Shown here: piece after piece, positions 8,605 through 17,315 of the stretch
Position numbering within the stretch: position 1 is the stretch's first letter
Layout of the letters: each line of letters begins with the position of its first letter
Assembly: GCA_038244815.1 (NCBI GenBank)
Contig: JBBRTB010000008.1
Coordinates: forward strand, 62,001 to 126,000
DNA: 64,000 nucleotides
Direction: 5' to 3'
From: DASVHS01 sp038244815
GTDB lineage: Bacteria; Acidobacteriota; Thermoanaerobaculia; Gp7-AA8
Made by a program: the position numbers and the translations under genes
Notes under the pieces: generated by a model
The model's database searches: none
Seen by the model: only the letters and a program-made list of their open reading frames with translations
Told to the model about the DNA's origin: nothing

Positions 8605-8949
8605 TCACCGGCAGAGGTCGACGTCCCGGTATTCAACGCGTCTGGTCCGAGCGGAGTACGTTCCTTCCCGATAGCCCACCAGACGCCCGGCGCGGAATGA
8701 GAGGTCGACGAGACTGAGGTCCTTCGACTTCGTCCGCTGTTGACCGCTTCTGCGCTGCAGCCACGACTGGTCCGACGCGTCGTATCCGCGATCGTGGGCC
8801 AGGCGGGTCACCTCCGCCGGAGTCATCCCGCAGCGGAGTGACAGCGCAAACGAATGGGTATGGTCATGACGGTTGCAACCGGCAACCGCGACCAGCACGC
8901 AGCAGAGCAGAGCAGCGAAGACGCTCAGCTTAACGGGAAATAAACGCAC
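8605..8949 (-). CDS. Small putative lipoprotein, unknown function
   Basis: This 114-residue protein has an N-terminal signal (MRLFPVKLSVFAALLCCVLV) ending in a lipobox-like VAVAGC, so it is probably lipidated at Cys25 and anchored in the envelope. The mature part (SLRCGMTPAEVTRLAHDRGY ...) resembles the short SmpA/OmlA or DUF-type repeats in which a GMTPAEV segment begins a small alpha/beta domain, but the match is weak. It is divergent from the thioredoxin gene that opens the DUF4266/DUF3570 cassette. Confidence 0.65.
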   Translation of the reverse strand: MRLFPVKLSVFAALLCCVLVAVAGCNRHDHTHSFALSLRCGMTPAEVTRLAHDRGYDASDQSWLQRRSGQQRTKSKDLSLVDLSFRAGRLVGYREGTYSARTRRVEYRDVDLCR

Positions 8950-9026
8950 GCGTTGTTTCCTCGAGTGTACGCAGGAACGGCGGTTCGCGCGTCTTTTCTC
9001 TCCAAGGATCGAAATTCAGAAACCTC

Positions 9027-9560
9027 ATGACCGCAATGACTGTCAAACCACGCAGCCTTCCGTTCATTCTCGCCGTCCTGCTCCTGATGCTGCACGCCCC
9101 TGCCGGTTTCGCGGCCAGTGCGCGCAACGATCATCCCCTCGCTCCAGACTTCACGCTCCCGACCAGCTCGGGCCCTGTTTCGCTTCATGACTTCCGGGGC
9201 AAAGTCGTATACGTCGACTTCTGGGCCTCCTGGTGCGGGCCCTGCCGGCAGTCCTTTCCCTGGATGAGCACGATGGCGAACAAATACGCGGCCGACGGTC
9301 TCGTCATCATCTCGATCAACCTCGATAAGAACCGCGAAGCGGCCGGCGAGTTCCTCGAGCAATTTCATCCGCCGTTCATTGTTTCGTTCGATCCGGCCGG
9401 AAAAACCGCTGTAGCCTTCGGTGTCGACGCGATGCCTTCGAGCTTCATCGTGAGCCGGACCGGCAGGATCGTTTTCTCGCATGAAGGTTTCGAGCTCTCC
9501 AGGGCGGCGGCAATCGAAGATCGAATCAAGGAGGCATTGGCCAGTGACCAGAATCAGTAG
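9027..9560 (+). CDS. Exported TlpA/ResA-like thioredoxin
   Basis: This 177-residue thiol-disulfide oxidoreductase is exported. A signal sequence with a hydrophobic core (LPFILAVLLLMLHAPAGFA) is followed by a TlpA-type thioredoxin domain with the active site WCGPC in FWASWCGPCRQSFP, and the conserved cis-Pro region AMPSSFIVSRTG. It acts in the periplasm on protein cysteines. The next gene, a DUF4266 lipoprotein with a Cys-containing C-terminal tail, starts inside its last codons (GTG at 9544), so the two are translationally coupled. A role in keeping partner cysteines reduced is inferred. Confidence 0.9.
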   Translation: MTAMTVKPRSLPFILAVLLLMLHAPAGFAASARNDHPLAPDFTLPTSSGPVSLHDFRGKVVYVDFWASWCGPCRQSFPWMSTMANKYAADGLVIISINLDKNREAAGEFLEQFHPPFIVSFDPAGKTAVAFGVDAMPSSFIVSRTGRIVFSHEGFELSRAAAIEDRIKEALASDQNQ

Positions 9561-9771
9561 GCAGGTCTGCCGTCTGCTCATCACGCTCGCGCTGCTTCTC
9601 ATCGGCGGATGTGCAACCGTTCAACCGTGGGACCGCGACCTCCTCGCACAGAAGCAGATGAGCTTCAATCCATCGCCGATGCTCCAGGCTATCGATGCGC
9701 ACATCTACTTCAGCAAGGAAGCGTCGATGGGCGGCATCGACGCGGGAGGCGGCGGTTGCGGGTGCAACTAG
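9544..9771 (+). CDS. DUF4266 lipoprotein with C-terminal GGGGCGCN tail
   Basis: This 75-residue lipoprotein starts at a GTG overlapping the thioredoxin gene. It has a signal peptide ending in a lipobox (LLLIGGC), then TVQPWDRDLLAQKQM, the hallmark of DUF4266, and a glycine-rich C-terminus ending GGGGCGCN. The two closely spaced C-terminal cysteines are characteristic of the family. DUF4266 genes commonly occur beside DUF3570, thioredoxin and ApbE genes, exactly as here. The biochemical role of the tail is not established; the thioredoxin neighbour suggests redox chemistry on these cysteines. Confidence 0.88.
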   Translation: MTRISRQVCRLLITLALLLIGGCATVQPWDRDLLAQKQMSFNPSPMLQAIDAHIYFSKEASMGGIDAGGGGCGCN

Positions 9772-11018
9772 AGGGCCCCAAACCGCCGTCGCGGCTCCGC
9801 GACACGCTGCATACCGCTGCGCTGGCCCTGCTGCTGGTTCCGGCCACGGCGAAAGCGCAGTCCGATCCGGGCGATCGCATCGATTTCACTTCGCTGTTCT
9901 ACGGCGAACAGAGTCGAACGCAGATCTTCGAGCCGGTGGTCCGATTCACGCACCTCCAGCCGGACGGACAGTCGTTCTCCGGACAGCTTGCCATCGATGT
10001 CATCACCGGCGCGTCGCCGAGCGGCGCACTTCCTTCCGGCGTGGTCCAGACGCGCACGACCTCGTCGGGCCGCACCATCACCTCCCCCGCCGGCCAGATT
10101 CCGACCGCACCGTTCCGCGACCGCCGCGTCGCTCTCGACGGTGAGTGGCAAAAGCCGGTGACACGCTTCCTGACCTCGACCGTGGGCGGCCATTTCTCCC
10201 GAGAGAAGGACTACCAGTCGACCGGCGTGAACGGAAAAATCTCCACCGACCTGATGCGCCGCCTGCTGACGATCACCATCGGCGGTGGATACAGCCACGA
10301 CACGGTCTTCCCTGTCGGGGGTACTCCGGCCGGACTCTCGGATGGGCTGGTCGTTCATTCCGGGAGCAACGCCAAGAAAGTGGAGAACATCCTGCTCGGT
10401 GCGTCGCGCATCCTGAGCCGCCGCTGGATGGTCTCGATCAACGGTACGCGCACCTTCGAGAGCGGTTATCTCACCGAGCCTTACAAGGTCCTCAGCCTGA
10501 TGAACCCGGTGACCGGGCAGCCCTCCGGCGAGCTCACCGACAAACGCCCCTCGACGCGCGACCGGACGTCGGTGCTCCTGAGCTCCGTCTATCACCTGAG
10601 CGACGACGTTCTCTATACCTCATACCGCTACTACTGGGACACCTGGAGCGTCCGCTCGCACACGCTCGATCTGAAATACCGGCACGAGCTCGATGAGGGG
10701 ATGTACATCGAGCCGATCGTCCGCTACTACACGCAGACCGCCGCGAGCTTCTACACCGTCGGCCTCGTGCAGGGAACACCTCTGCCGGAGTTTGCAACGA
10801 GCGACTACCGGCTCGGATCGCTGCAAACGGTCACCATCGGCGCGACGTACGGCTTCCATCTGGATGCCAGCCCCGGCGACTTCACGGTGCGCGCTCAGCT
10901 CATGCGGCAGTCCGGCGACAGCTCTCCTCCGAACGCGATCGGCATCCAGCGCCGGTTCGATCTATCACCGCCCGTCAACATTTTCGCGGTCGTGGTCGGT
11001 TACTCGTTCGGCGATTGA
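9762..11018 (+). CDS. DUF3570 outer-membrane beta-barrel protein
   Basis: This exported protein of about 418 residues starts at a GTG overlapping the DUF4266 stop. A signal peptide (TLHTAALALLLVPATAKAQ) is followed by DRIDFTSLFYGEQSRTQIFEPVVRF, typical of DUF3570, and many short amphipathic strands with aromatic girdles (for example DDVLYTSYRYYWDTWSVRSH and YIEPIVRYYTQT). It ends in ...VVVGYSFGD. Location in the outer membrane is inferred from strand pattern. It lies between the DUF4266 lipoprotein and apbE and probably forms the barrel part of an extracytosolic redox module. Confidence 0.88.
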   Translation: MQLEGPKPPSRLRDTLHTAALALLLVPATAKAQSDPGDRIDFTSLFYGEQSRTQIFEPVVRFTHLQPDGQSFSGQLAIDVITGASPSGALPSGVVQTRTTSSGRTITSPAGQIPTAPFRDRRVALDGEWQKPVTRFLTSTVGGHFSREKDYQSTGVNGKISTDLMRRLLTITIGGGYSHDTVFPVGGTPAGLSDGLVVHSGSNAKKVENILLGASRILSRRWMVSINGTRTFESGYLTEPYKVLSLMNPVTGQPSGELTDKRPSTRDRTSVLLSSVYHLSDDVLYTSYRYYWDTWSVRSHTLDLKYRHELDEGMYIEPIVRYYTQTAASFYTVGLVQGTPLPEFATSDYRLGSLQTVTIGATYGFHLDASPGDFTVRAQLMRQSGDSSPPNAIGIQRRFDLSPPVNIFAVVVGYSFGD

Positions 11019-11025
11019 GGAACGA

Positions 11026-11953
11026 GTGACCGTCAGGACCGGGGCGAAAGACGCGACCGAGAGCACGGGCTCGCCTGTCCTCACCCGGATCGAGGACTAC
11101 TTTGCCGGGACGTTCACGGCCATGGCCAGCCCGTGCTCCATTCTGGCCGACACCGACGATCGCGCCGAGGCGGAGGAACTGCTGGAGATCGCCGGGATGG
11201 AAGCGCGGCGCATCGAGCAGAAGTTCAGCCGCTATCGCCGCGGCAATTTCCGTCGACGAGATCAACCGCTCCGGCGGCCAGCCGGTGGAGGTCGACCAGG
11301 AGACGGCACTGCTGATCCACTATGCCGCCACCTGCCACGAGATGTCGGACGGCATGTTCGACATTACCTCGGGCGTTTTGCGCCGCGTCTGGACGTTCGA
11401 CGGATCGAGCCGCGTCCCCTCCCGCGCCGCCGTACGGGAGTGCCTCAGGCACGTGGGATGGCGGCGCGTGCAGTGGGACGACCCTCTGCTGACGATTCCG
11501 CGCGGGATGGAGATCGACTTCGGCGGAATCGGAAAAGAGTACGCCGTCGATCGGGCCGCCGTTCTCATGGCCTCACGCGCGCGCTCTTCCTTTCTCGTGA
11601 ACTTCGGCGGAGATCTCTTCGCCGCCGGTTTACGGCGAGGCCATCGGACCTGGGCAGTGGGCATCGATGATCCCGGCCGCAGCGGCCAGGCGGCGCTGGG
11701 GCGCCTCGATGTCTCGACCGGCGGGATCGCCACGAGCGGCGACGCACACCGCTACCTCATCTGGCGCGGCAGACGCCTCGGCCACATTCTGAATCCGAAG
11801 ACGGGCTGGCCGGTAGCCGGCGCGCCGAGATCGGTCACCGTGGCGGGGCGCACCTGCATGGAGGCCGGAACGCTGTCGACGCTGGCATACCTGCAGGGCG
11901 CCGGCGCGCGAAGCTATCTCGAGGCGCAGGGCGTCCAGCACTGGATCGTCTGA
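11026..11953 (+). pseudogene. apbE: FAD:protein FMN transferase ApbE, frameshifted as read
   Basis: ApbE covalently attaches FMN to Ser/Thr residues of exported flavoproteins. The N-terminal part (GTG at 11026, eight bases after the DUF3570 stop) runs in one frame through TFTAMASPCSILADTDD and EQKFSRYRRGN. Homology then continues in another frame from ISVDEINRSGGQPVEVD to the end at 11953. The switch lies near 11240-11250 and is repaired by a one-base indel. Downstream motifs are intact: DFGGIGKEYAVDRA, VNFGGDLFAAG, TSGDAHRY and HILNPKTGWPV. Sequencing error is a real alternative because everything else looks under selection. Confidence 0.85.
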
Positions 11954-12166
11954 GCATCCGCGCGCTGGTCCAAACGTCGCTTCGAATCGCACGCGGCTCG
12001 TGGGCGGCTCGACCGGATGCGTGTGGATGTCATCCACGCCCGCGGCAGGCTCTCCGCAAAGCCGCGACGCCTAGTCGCGGTCGACGTCATTGAACCGGGC
12101 GTTGAGCAGACAATGGATGTCCGCTCGGATCGCGCACGAGGCCCTGAACCCCATACCACGCTTCGG

Positions 12167-13225
12167 TCACGACATCACCCGCTGCACGGTCCAGAACAAT
12201 CCGATCGCTCCGATGATCATCGACGCCGGCACCACGAACCGCTGGCGGTACCACGGCTTGTGCTGCCACCAGTAGGCGACCAGAACGAAGGCCGTGGCGA
12301 TCACGGTGAGCTGCCCGGCCTCGACACCGACGTTGAATGAAACCAGGGCCGGGAGGAACTCGGAACGCGGCAGACCGAGCTCTTTGAGCACGCCGGCGAA
12401 CCCCATGCCGTGGAGCAGACCGAAGCAGAACACGATGGCCACGCGCCACGGCTTGAGGTGCGACGTCATCACGTTCTCGATGGCGATATACGCGATCGAC
12501 AGCGCAATGGCCGGCTCGACGACGCGCGGCGAGACCGAAACCGCGCCGTACATCGTCAGCCCGAGCGTGATCGAGTGCGCGATCGTGAACGCGGTCACCT
12601 GCGCCAGCACGTCGCGCAATTTCGCGGTGAGCAGAAACATGCCCAGCACGAAGAGGATGTGGTCGATGCCGTCGGGCAGGATGTGCGTGAAACCGAGGAA
12701 GAGATACCCTTGGATGATCTCCAGCCGGGTGGGCGGAATCACCTCGCGCGAGAGCGGAAACGGGGTGCTCGTGGCGTCGGCATCGAGCCACACGCGCGCA
12801 CCGTCGACCGACAACGAATACGACCCGGAGGCCAGCGCGTAGCGCCATGAAAACGTCGAGGCGCCTTTCGGGATGTCGCCGCTGAGACGCAGCCGGACGC
12901 GCGTGTCGCTCCCGTCGATGCTCAGGGCCGGTCGCACACGCTTTCCATTGAAACGAATCTCCATGGCGTCGAGAAGCCGCGGCGCGTTGGTGCGGAGCTG
13001 CGCCTCCGTCTGCGCGGTCGTGAGAGAGCCCGACCGTGGCCGTCCCGAGATCCGCTCCAGCTTGTGCAGCGTCGTCTGCGCACCGCTGAGGACGTCGATC
13101 GTGTACTTGTGATCGCGGTGGAAGGTCGCGTCGACCTCGGTCGTGCCGATCTCGTGCGCGGCCATAGGCATGGCCACGGCCAGAGCCACAAGCGCGATCA
13201 GCGCTCGAACGTGAACGACGCCCAC
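12167..13225 (-). CDS. HupE/UreJ-2-type membrane protein (putative metal transporter)
   Basis: The 352-residue protein has a signal peptide (ALIALVALAVAMPMAAHEIG), an extracytoplasmic domain of about 150 residues and then six or so membrane helices. GFTHILPDGIDHILFVLGMFLLT and FGLLHGMGFAGVL carry the His/Asp residues typical of the HupE/UreJ_2 family, whose relatives are associated with nickel supply. It overlaps the upstream DUF4198 gene by 28 bp. The pair resembles secreted-domain plus permease metal-uptake pairs; the metal is not determined. Confidence 0.85.
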   Translation of the reverse strand: MGVVHVRALIALVALAVAMPMAAHEIGTTEVDATFHRDHKYTIDVLSGAQTTLHKLERISGRPRSGSLTTAQTEAQLRTNAPRLLDAMEIRFNGKRVRPALSIDGSDTRVRLRLSGDIPKGASTFSWRYALASGSYSLSVDGARVWLDADATSTPFPLSREVIPPTRLEIIQGYLFLGFTHILPDGIDHILFVLGMFLLTAKLRDVLAQVTAFTIAHSITLGLTMYGAVSVSPRVVEPAIALSIAYIAIENVMTSHLKPWRVAIVFCFGLLHGMGFAGVLKELGLPRSEFLPALVSFNVGVEAGQLTVIATAFVLVAYWWQHKPWYRQRFVVPASMIIGAIGLFWTVQRVMS

Positions 13226-13998
13226 AAGCTCTCCCAGTCGAACCCGCTATCCTTCGGTGCCTCGGTCATGTAGACGGACTTGATCAGCCACACTCCTTTC
13301 TTCGGAAGCTGCAAGGTGGCACGCCCCTCGGCATCCGTCAGCGCGGAGGCCTTCGCGCTCGCGTCGTCGCGATGCAGGGCGCTCACGCGCATGCCCGCCG
13401 CGGGCTTGCCCTCGAAAAGCACCTGCACGCGCAGAGGCTCCGTGCTCCACAAATCCGACTCCGGCACGATGTCGTAGCGGAAGCCGGGGATGTGGCCGAT
13501 CGAGCGCGGCCGGGTGTGGCCCGTGCGGAGGAGCGTTTTCACGTACCGGAAAAACTGCTCGTGGTCGGGCTTGCCGGTCTCCCCGCGCTGCACGCGCAGT
13601 GCTTCGATGCGTGTCAGCCCTTCCATCTTCAGGAACTCTTCGAACTTCTGCGCCGGAAGCTCCAGCGGATTGGCTTTGCTGCGATACGAGACGACGGCCA
13701 CGCCATCGCGCTCGATGCGCAGCATCCCGGCCGGATCCTGATTCTCGAATCCGTTGACGGGCCATTCCCGGGCGGCATCACGAACGACGAAGGAGTCGAA
13801 GATCTGCGTGCTGCGGGGAACGGGATCGCCCATGAAATCCTGCCCGACGCGCAGACCGAGCTGCACCGTCTCCCCGATCGCCGGGTGATACGACGAAGCC
13901 TCGATCCAGAAGTCGTGCGCCGACCCGATGGCCGGCGCACTCCCCAGAAGAACGGCGAACAAAACAACCTTACCGAGTGACGATCGTGAAGAGGGCAC
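13198..13998 (-). CDS. Exported DUF4198 protein (putative metal-uptake accessory)
   Basis: The 266-residue secreted protein has a signal peptide ending near GSAHDFWIEASSYHP; AHDFW immediately after cleavage is the hallmark of DUF4198. The fold is a predicted immunoglobulin-like pair, with a C-terminal segment (GMRVSALHRDD ... LTDAEGRATLQLPKKGVWLIKSVYM) typical of carboxypeptidase-regulatory or NikK-like domains. It overlaps the downstream HupE-like gene by 28 bp and the upstream gene by 29 bp, so the three may be cotranscribed. A free N-terminal His after cleavage could bind metal; this is inference. Confidence 0.85.
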   Translation of the reverse strand: MPSSRSSLGKVVLFAVLLGSAPAIGSAHDFWIEASSYHPAIGETVQLGLRVGQDFMGDPVPRSTQIFDSFVVRDAAREWPVNGFENQDPAGMLRIERDGVAVVSYRSKANPLELPAQKFEEFLKMEGLTRIEALRVQRGETGKPDHEQFFRYVKTLLRTGHTRPRSIGHIPGFRYDIVPESDLWSTEPLRVQVLFEGKPAAGMRVSALHRDDASAKASALTDAEGRATLQLPKKGVWLIKSVYMTEAPKDSGFDWESLWASFTFER

Positions 13999-14854
13999 GG
14001 AAGAGATTCGCTCCGAATGAACGTGAACTCAACGCTGTAGAGGGTGGAAACTGTCCCAGGATGAACTGCGATGAGCCGGTGGCGTTGTCATTGACCGCCG
14101 CGTAGGGCACGACCACGCCCGAGCCGCCGAGGATGCGGATCTCGGCGCTGCCGATGTCGAACGGCGTCGAGGTGATGGCGGATACCGGAAACTGCGTCTG
14201 AGTGAACTGACCGGCCTGCGTGGTGATCAGGCGCGTGCCGAGCGAATTTCCCGACGCATCGCGGATACGCACCTCGACGACCAGCGGAGCCGTCGAAGCG
14301 CTGCCGGTAGCAGCCAGGAAACCGATGTTCGTGCGAAACGAGCTGTTGTTGATGAGGCCGGGAATGTAGGCCACGGCCGTGTTGTCGCTGATACCGGTCC
14401 CGTTCTCGAAGAAGTCGCTGACGGCCGGGATGGTGTCACCGACGCCCCCGTTCTTGGCGTTGTAAAGGCGAGCCGATACGGCGAAGGGCATGTCTCCGCC
14501 GAGGATCAGCGCTCCGACCGCACTGGTCTTGCTCTGGAATCCGTTGAGGACATCATGGAGCACGATCGTGTTCCGAGCGGGCACGACCACCGATCCGTTG
14601 ATCGAGCCGCTGGTCAGGGGGAACACGTTGTCGGTTGTGTTCTCTCCCTGTTCGATCACGATCAACTGCACGGTCAGAGGATCATTGTTGAAATTCGTAA
14701 TCGAGACGTCCGTCATGTACACCGAGCCGAAGGCTCCGGTCGAATGCCCGACGATCGGGAGGACGTACGTATCGGAGTAGACGCTTTGCGCATGCGCTGA
14801 GCCGGCGAGGAGCAGCGCTGCGCATGCAACCAACAGAATCGAAGTCTTGCGCAT
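13970..14854 (-). CDS. Secreted protein of unknown function (Ig-like/beta-rich)
   Basis: The 294-residue exported protein begins at ATG 14854 behind a good ribosome-binding site (GGAAGG, 7 nt). The signal peptide (SILLVACAALLLAGSAHAQ) is clear. The mature part starts YSDTYVLPIVGHSTGAFGSVYMTDVSITNFN and continues as a beta-rich domain with many Ser/Thr/Asn residues and no cysteines. This opening resembles a class of secreted acidobacterial-type proteins that I cannot assign to a function. It lies 19 bp downstream of DUF4331 on the same strand and overlaps the DUF4198 gene. Confidence 0.75.
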   Translation of the reverse strand: MRKTSILLVACAALLLAGSAHAQSVYSDTYVLPIVGHSTGAFGSVYMTDVSITNFNNDPLTVQLIVIEQGENTTDNVFPLTSGSINGSVVVPARNTIVLHDVLNGFQSKTSAVGALILGGDMPFAVSARLYNAKNGGVGDTIPAVSDFFENGTGISDNTAVAYIPGLINNSSFRTNIGFLAATGSASTAPLVVEVRIRDASGNSLGTRLITTQAGQFTQTQFPVSAITSTPFDIGSAEIRILGGSGVVVPYAAVNDNATGSSQFILGQFPPSTALSSRSFGANLFRALFTIVTR

Positions 14855-14873
14855 GGTTTTTCCTTCCCGGTTC

Positions 14874-16322
14874 TTATGGAGTTGCCGTGGTCGCGTGCGG
14901 CACGCTGTCAAATCCCTGATTGGGCATCGCCACATAGGGGAATGACGAGAGGAATGAGTGATCGTTCGCACCGACGCCGTCGGTGAGCTGATTGTTCGGC
15001 GCTTTGTCGAAGCCGCTGACGAGGACACCGGCCACGACACGCAGCTCGATGTCGACAACGTCGTCGGCGAGACGGCGCCCATTGGGGAATCCACCATTGT
15101 CACCACCGATGACGCCCATGTTGCTCACGTTGGCCGCGGGAGTCACAGGAGTGGCCACGTTGAGGCGGATCATCTCCGCCGGAACGACGTTGGGCGGCAT
15201 GTTCAGACCCGGGACACCGGTCAGAAATACCTGGACGATGTCGTTGCGCGGAGCGGGCGGAACATCGACGCCGTAGAGAGCCGTGAACAGCTTGGCCAGC
15301 TCCGGATCGAGGATGCGGTTGCGGAAGTCGGCGTTGGAGTCATAGAGAGCCTTGTCGCCGCTCGGCTCGGAGGCGTTGAAGATGTCTTTGAATGCGAGCG
15401 GAAGGACGACTTCGTTGACGAGAGGCATGCCGAGGCGCGAGACCTGCGAGAGACCGCCGAGGGTCTGCTGCCGGATCGACCCCGTGCTGAGAACGCGCAC
15501 ACGCGAGCGGCTGGAAGTGGCCCAGACGCCGATGACGGCATTCGCGTCGGTCGGTGCGGACGGCGCGGTTCCCCCGGCCACGAGGTCGGAGATCGGGATC
15601 TGCAGGGCAATCGTATGCACGTTGAAGCCCTTGAGACCGTCGACGCCGTTGGCCGCATTCAGGATGGGGGGAACCCTATGGAGCTGCTGGATCGGGCGAA
15701 GCGTGGCCAGATCGCCGATGGCGCCGATGTCGACGAAGAACGGATCGTCGCGCGGTCCGGCAAACACCTTTCCGCCCGTGGGCAGCGTGTAAATCGCCGC
15801 ATTCGCCAGCGACGCGTAATCGGGAGTCGACTTCGGCCCGATGTTCGCGGGCACCACCTGATACGAGTTGCTGCCGTTGAGCGAGGTCATCGTTCCCGTG
15901 CGCCGCGGTCCATTGATGCGCGTGACGGTGTAGAACTGACGGACGTTCAGGTTCGCCGAGTCGAGCGTGAGAACCGGACCGGTGTTGTACAGGAACGTGT
16001 TCGGGTTGCGCACATCGGTGCGGAACTGGAACTGATACGTGATGTCCTCGACGCCGTCACCGTTGTTGTCGATGTGAATCTCGTACACGCCGGTGGGAGA
16101 GAAGTTGTAGTAGTTCGGCGCGCTGGACGGCTCCTCGAGTGGAATGTAATTGGCGATGAGCGTGATCGTGTTCGGGGCATCGGGACTGCGGAAGAGGTAG
16201 ACGTCGGTGTTGTCCATCGTCGGATCCTCCGTAATGAGCGGCGCCTCGCGGTGGGATGACGCGAACAGCGCCGGTGCGACAAGCAATGCGATGAATAGAA
16301 AACGAGCTGCAATTCTCGGCAT
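14874..16322 (-). CDS. Exported DUF4331 family protein
   Basis: This 482-residue secreted protein starts at ATG 16322 behind an excellent AAAGGAG. After the signal peptide (FLFIALLVAPALFASS) come SHREAPLITEDPTMDNTDVYLF, the opening signature of DUF4331, and NNNGDGVEDITYQFQF-type segments. The family is secreted and of unknown role. The order of a divergent PAS-LuxR regulator, DUF4331, secreted unknown, DUF4198 and HupE suggests one envelope locus. The short spacing to the next gene supports cotranscription. Confidence 0.88.
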   Translation of the reverse strand: MPRIAARFLFIALLVAPALFASSHREAPLITEDPTMDNTDVYLFRSPDAPNTITLIANYIPLEEPSSAPNYYNFSPTGVYEIHIDNNGDGVEDITYQFQFRTDVRNPNTFLYNTGPVLTLDSANLNVRQFYTVTRINGPRRTGTMTSLNGSNSYQVVPANIGPKSTPDYASLANAAIYTLPTGGKVFAGPRDDPFFVDIGAIGDLATLRPIQQLHRVPPILNAANGVDGLKGFNVHTIALQIPISDLVAGGTAPSAPTDANAVIGVWATSSRSRVRVLSTGSIRQQTLGGLSQVSRLGMPLVNEVVLPLAFKDIFNASEPSGDKALYDSNADFRNRILDPELAKLFTALYGVDVPPAPRNDIVQVFLTGVPGLNMPPNVVPAEMIRLNVATPVTPAANVSNMGVIGGDNGGFPNGRRLADDVVDIELRVVAGVLVSGFDKAPNNQLTDGVGANDHSFLSSFPYVAMPNQGFDSVPHATTATP

Positions 16323-16436
16323 GTTGACTCCTTTAGTCACGCCGTGATTGAGCACTCCCTGTTCCACGGATGAGGGGCGGAGTGTGAGAAATTCTTTACC
16401 CCCGTGTGGCATGGGATACGCAGTCAAGACAGCGAG

Positions 16437-17018
16437 ATGCTCGACCGCCACTACAGATTCATCCTCGACGAGTCCCCCGAGGGCGTTCTGATCGAGGCCC
16501 GCGACCGGATCGCCTACCTCAATCAATCATTCGCGCGGATGCTGGGCTATCGAGAGAGTCTGGATTTGTCGGGGGCAACGGTTCGCGACATCGCCCATCC
16601 CGAGGATCAGGACCGCTTGATCTACTACGGTCGCTGCCGCCAGGACCGCAAGCCGGCGCCGTCCAGCTACCAGTTCCGCGTCTGCCGGCGCGATGGATCG
16701 TTGGCACGTTTCGACGCCCGGGTGTGGGCGAGCAGAGTGCCCGGCGAAATGCTCATCACCACGATGGTGCACCGTGTCATCGACGACGAAGGAAAAGCGA
16801 TCAGACCCGTCGACGGGGTGGAAGTCCTCTCGCCGCGGGAGAAACAGATCTTCGAAGGCCTCCTGGCCGGGCGGCGCGCGAAAGAGATCGCGTTCGAGCT
16901 GGGAATCTCCGAGAAAACAGTCGCCACGCATCGCAGCCGCGTCTACCAGAAGCTCTGCTTCCGCAGCGATCTGGATATGTTCCGGTTCGCCGCGCAACAC
17001 GGCCTGCTCGACGACTGA
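16437..17018 (+). CDS. PAS-domain LuxR-type transcriptional regulator
   Basis: The 193-residue protein has an N-terminal PAS sensor domain (HYRFILDESPEGVLI ... LNQSFARMLGY ... DIAHPEDQDRL) and a C-terminal GerE/LuxR helix-turn-helix (LSPREKQIFEGLLAGRRAKEIAFELG followed by SEKTVATHRSRVYQKL). There is no receiver domain. The PAS pocket would sense a ligand, redox or light cue that cannot be named. I prefer the ATG at 16437 because the PAS fold starts just after it; a GTG at 16404 is in frame. It is divergent from DUF4331, with about 115 bp between starts, making that operon the likeliest target. Confidence 0.85.
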   Translation: MLDRHYRFILDESPEGVLIEARDRIAYLNQSFARMLGYRESLDLSGATVRDIAHPEDQDRLIYYGRCRQDRKPAPSSYQFRVCRRDGSLARFDARVWASRVPGEMLITTMVHRVIDDEGKAIRPVDGVEVLSPREKQIFEGLLAGRRAKEIAFELGISEKTVATHRSRVYQKLCFRSDLDMFRFAAQHGLLDD

Positions 17019-17032
17019 CCCCGGACCAGGAG

Positions 17033-17218
17033 CTATTTCGCCGGGATCTTCTTCGCCGCCAACTCTTCGGAGCGCAATCTCAGGCGCTCGATCTCCGCGG
17101 CGATCTCGTTCGTGGAACGGTGCGAGCGATCCGTATCGTCGAGCTGGCGCTCGAGATCGCGTCGCTGGCGCGCCAGCTCGGGCGAGGATGCCCTGCAAAT
17201 CGGTATCGGCCACGACAG
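17033..17218 (-). other. Possible small coiled-coil ORF or gene remnant in the 17019-17315 gap
   Basis: The 297-bp gap between the regulator and the next gene contains an open minus-strand frame of about 61 codons. It reads as a strongly helical, charged peptide (PELARQRRDLERQLDD ... IAAEIERLRLRSEELAAKK) and looks protein-like. It has no ATG or GTG in frame: a stop lies at 17219-17221, and an ATG at 17228 is in another frame. It could be a frameshifted small gene starting MLVAVVADTDL, or a remnant. Confidence 0.35.
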
Positions 17219-17302
17219 CTACGAGCATACACCGGCGGCGGGATGCCGCCTTCGCACCAACTCCCTTCCCACTCCGTAACGGTTCGCTTTCCACTCCCGT
17301 CG

Positions 17303-17308
17303 TACAGT
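17303..17308 (+). promoter_or_regulatory. TACAGT -10-like box 7 nt before a GTG start
   Basis: TACAGT followed by exactly seven bases and the GTG at 17316. The spacing fits a transcript starting at or near the start codon (leaderless). The same arrangement recurs at 23719, 53480, 56520 and 59065. Confidence 0.4.
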
Positions 17309-17315
17309 TTCCCGT

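Noticed and set aside
14958..16259. Long plus-strand frame opposite DUF4331
   Set aside because: The minus strand has a clear signal peptide, ribosome-binding site and family signature; the plus frame is repetitive Arg/Val/Asp.
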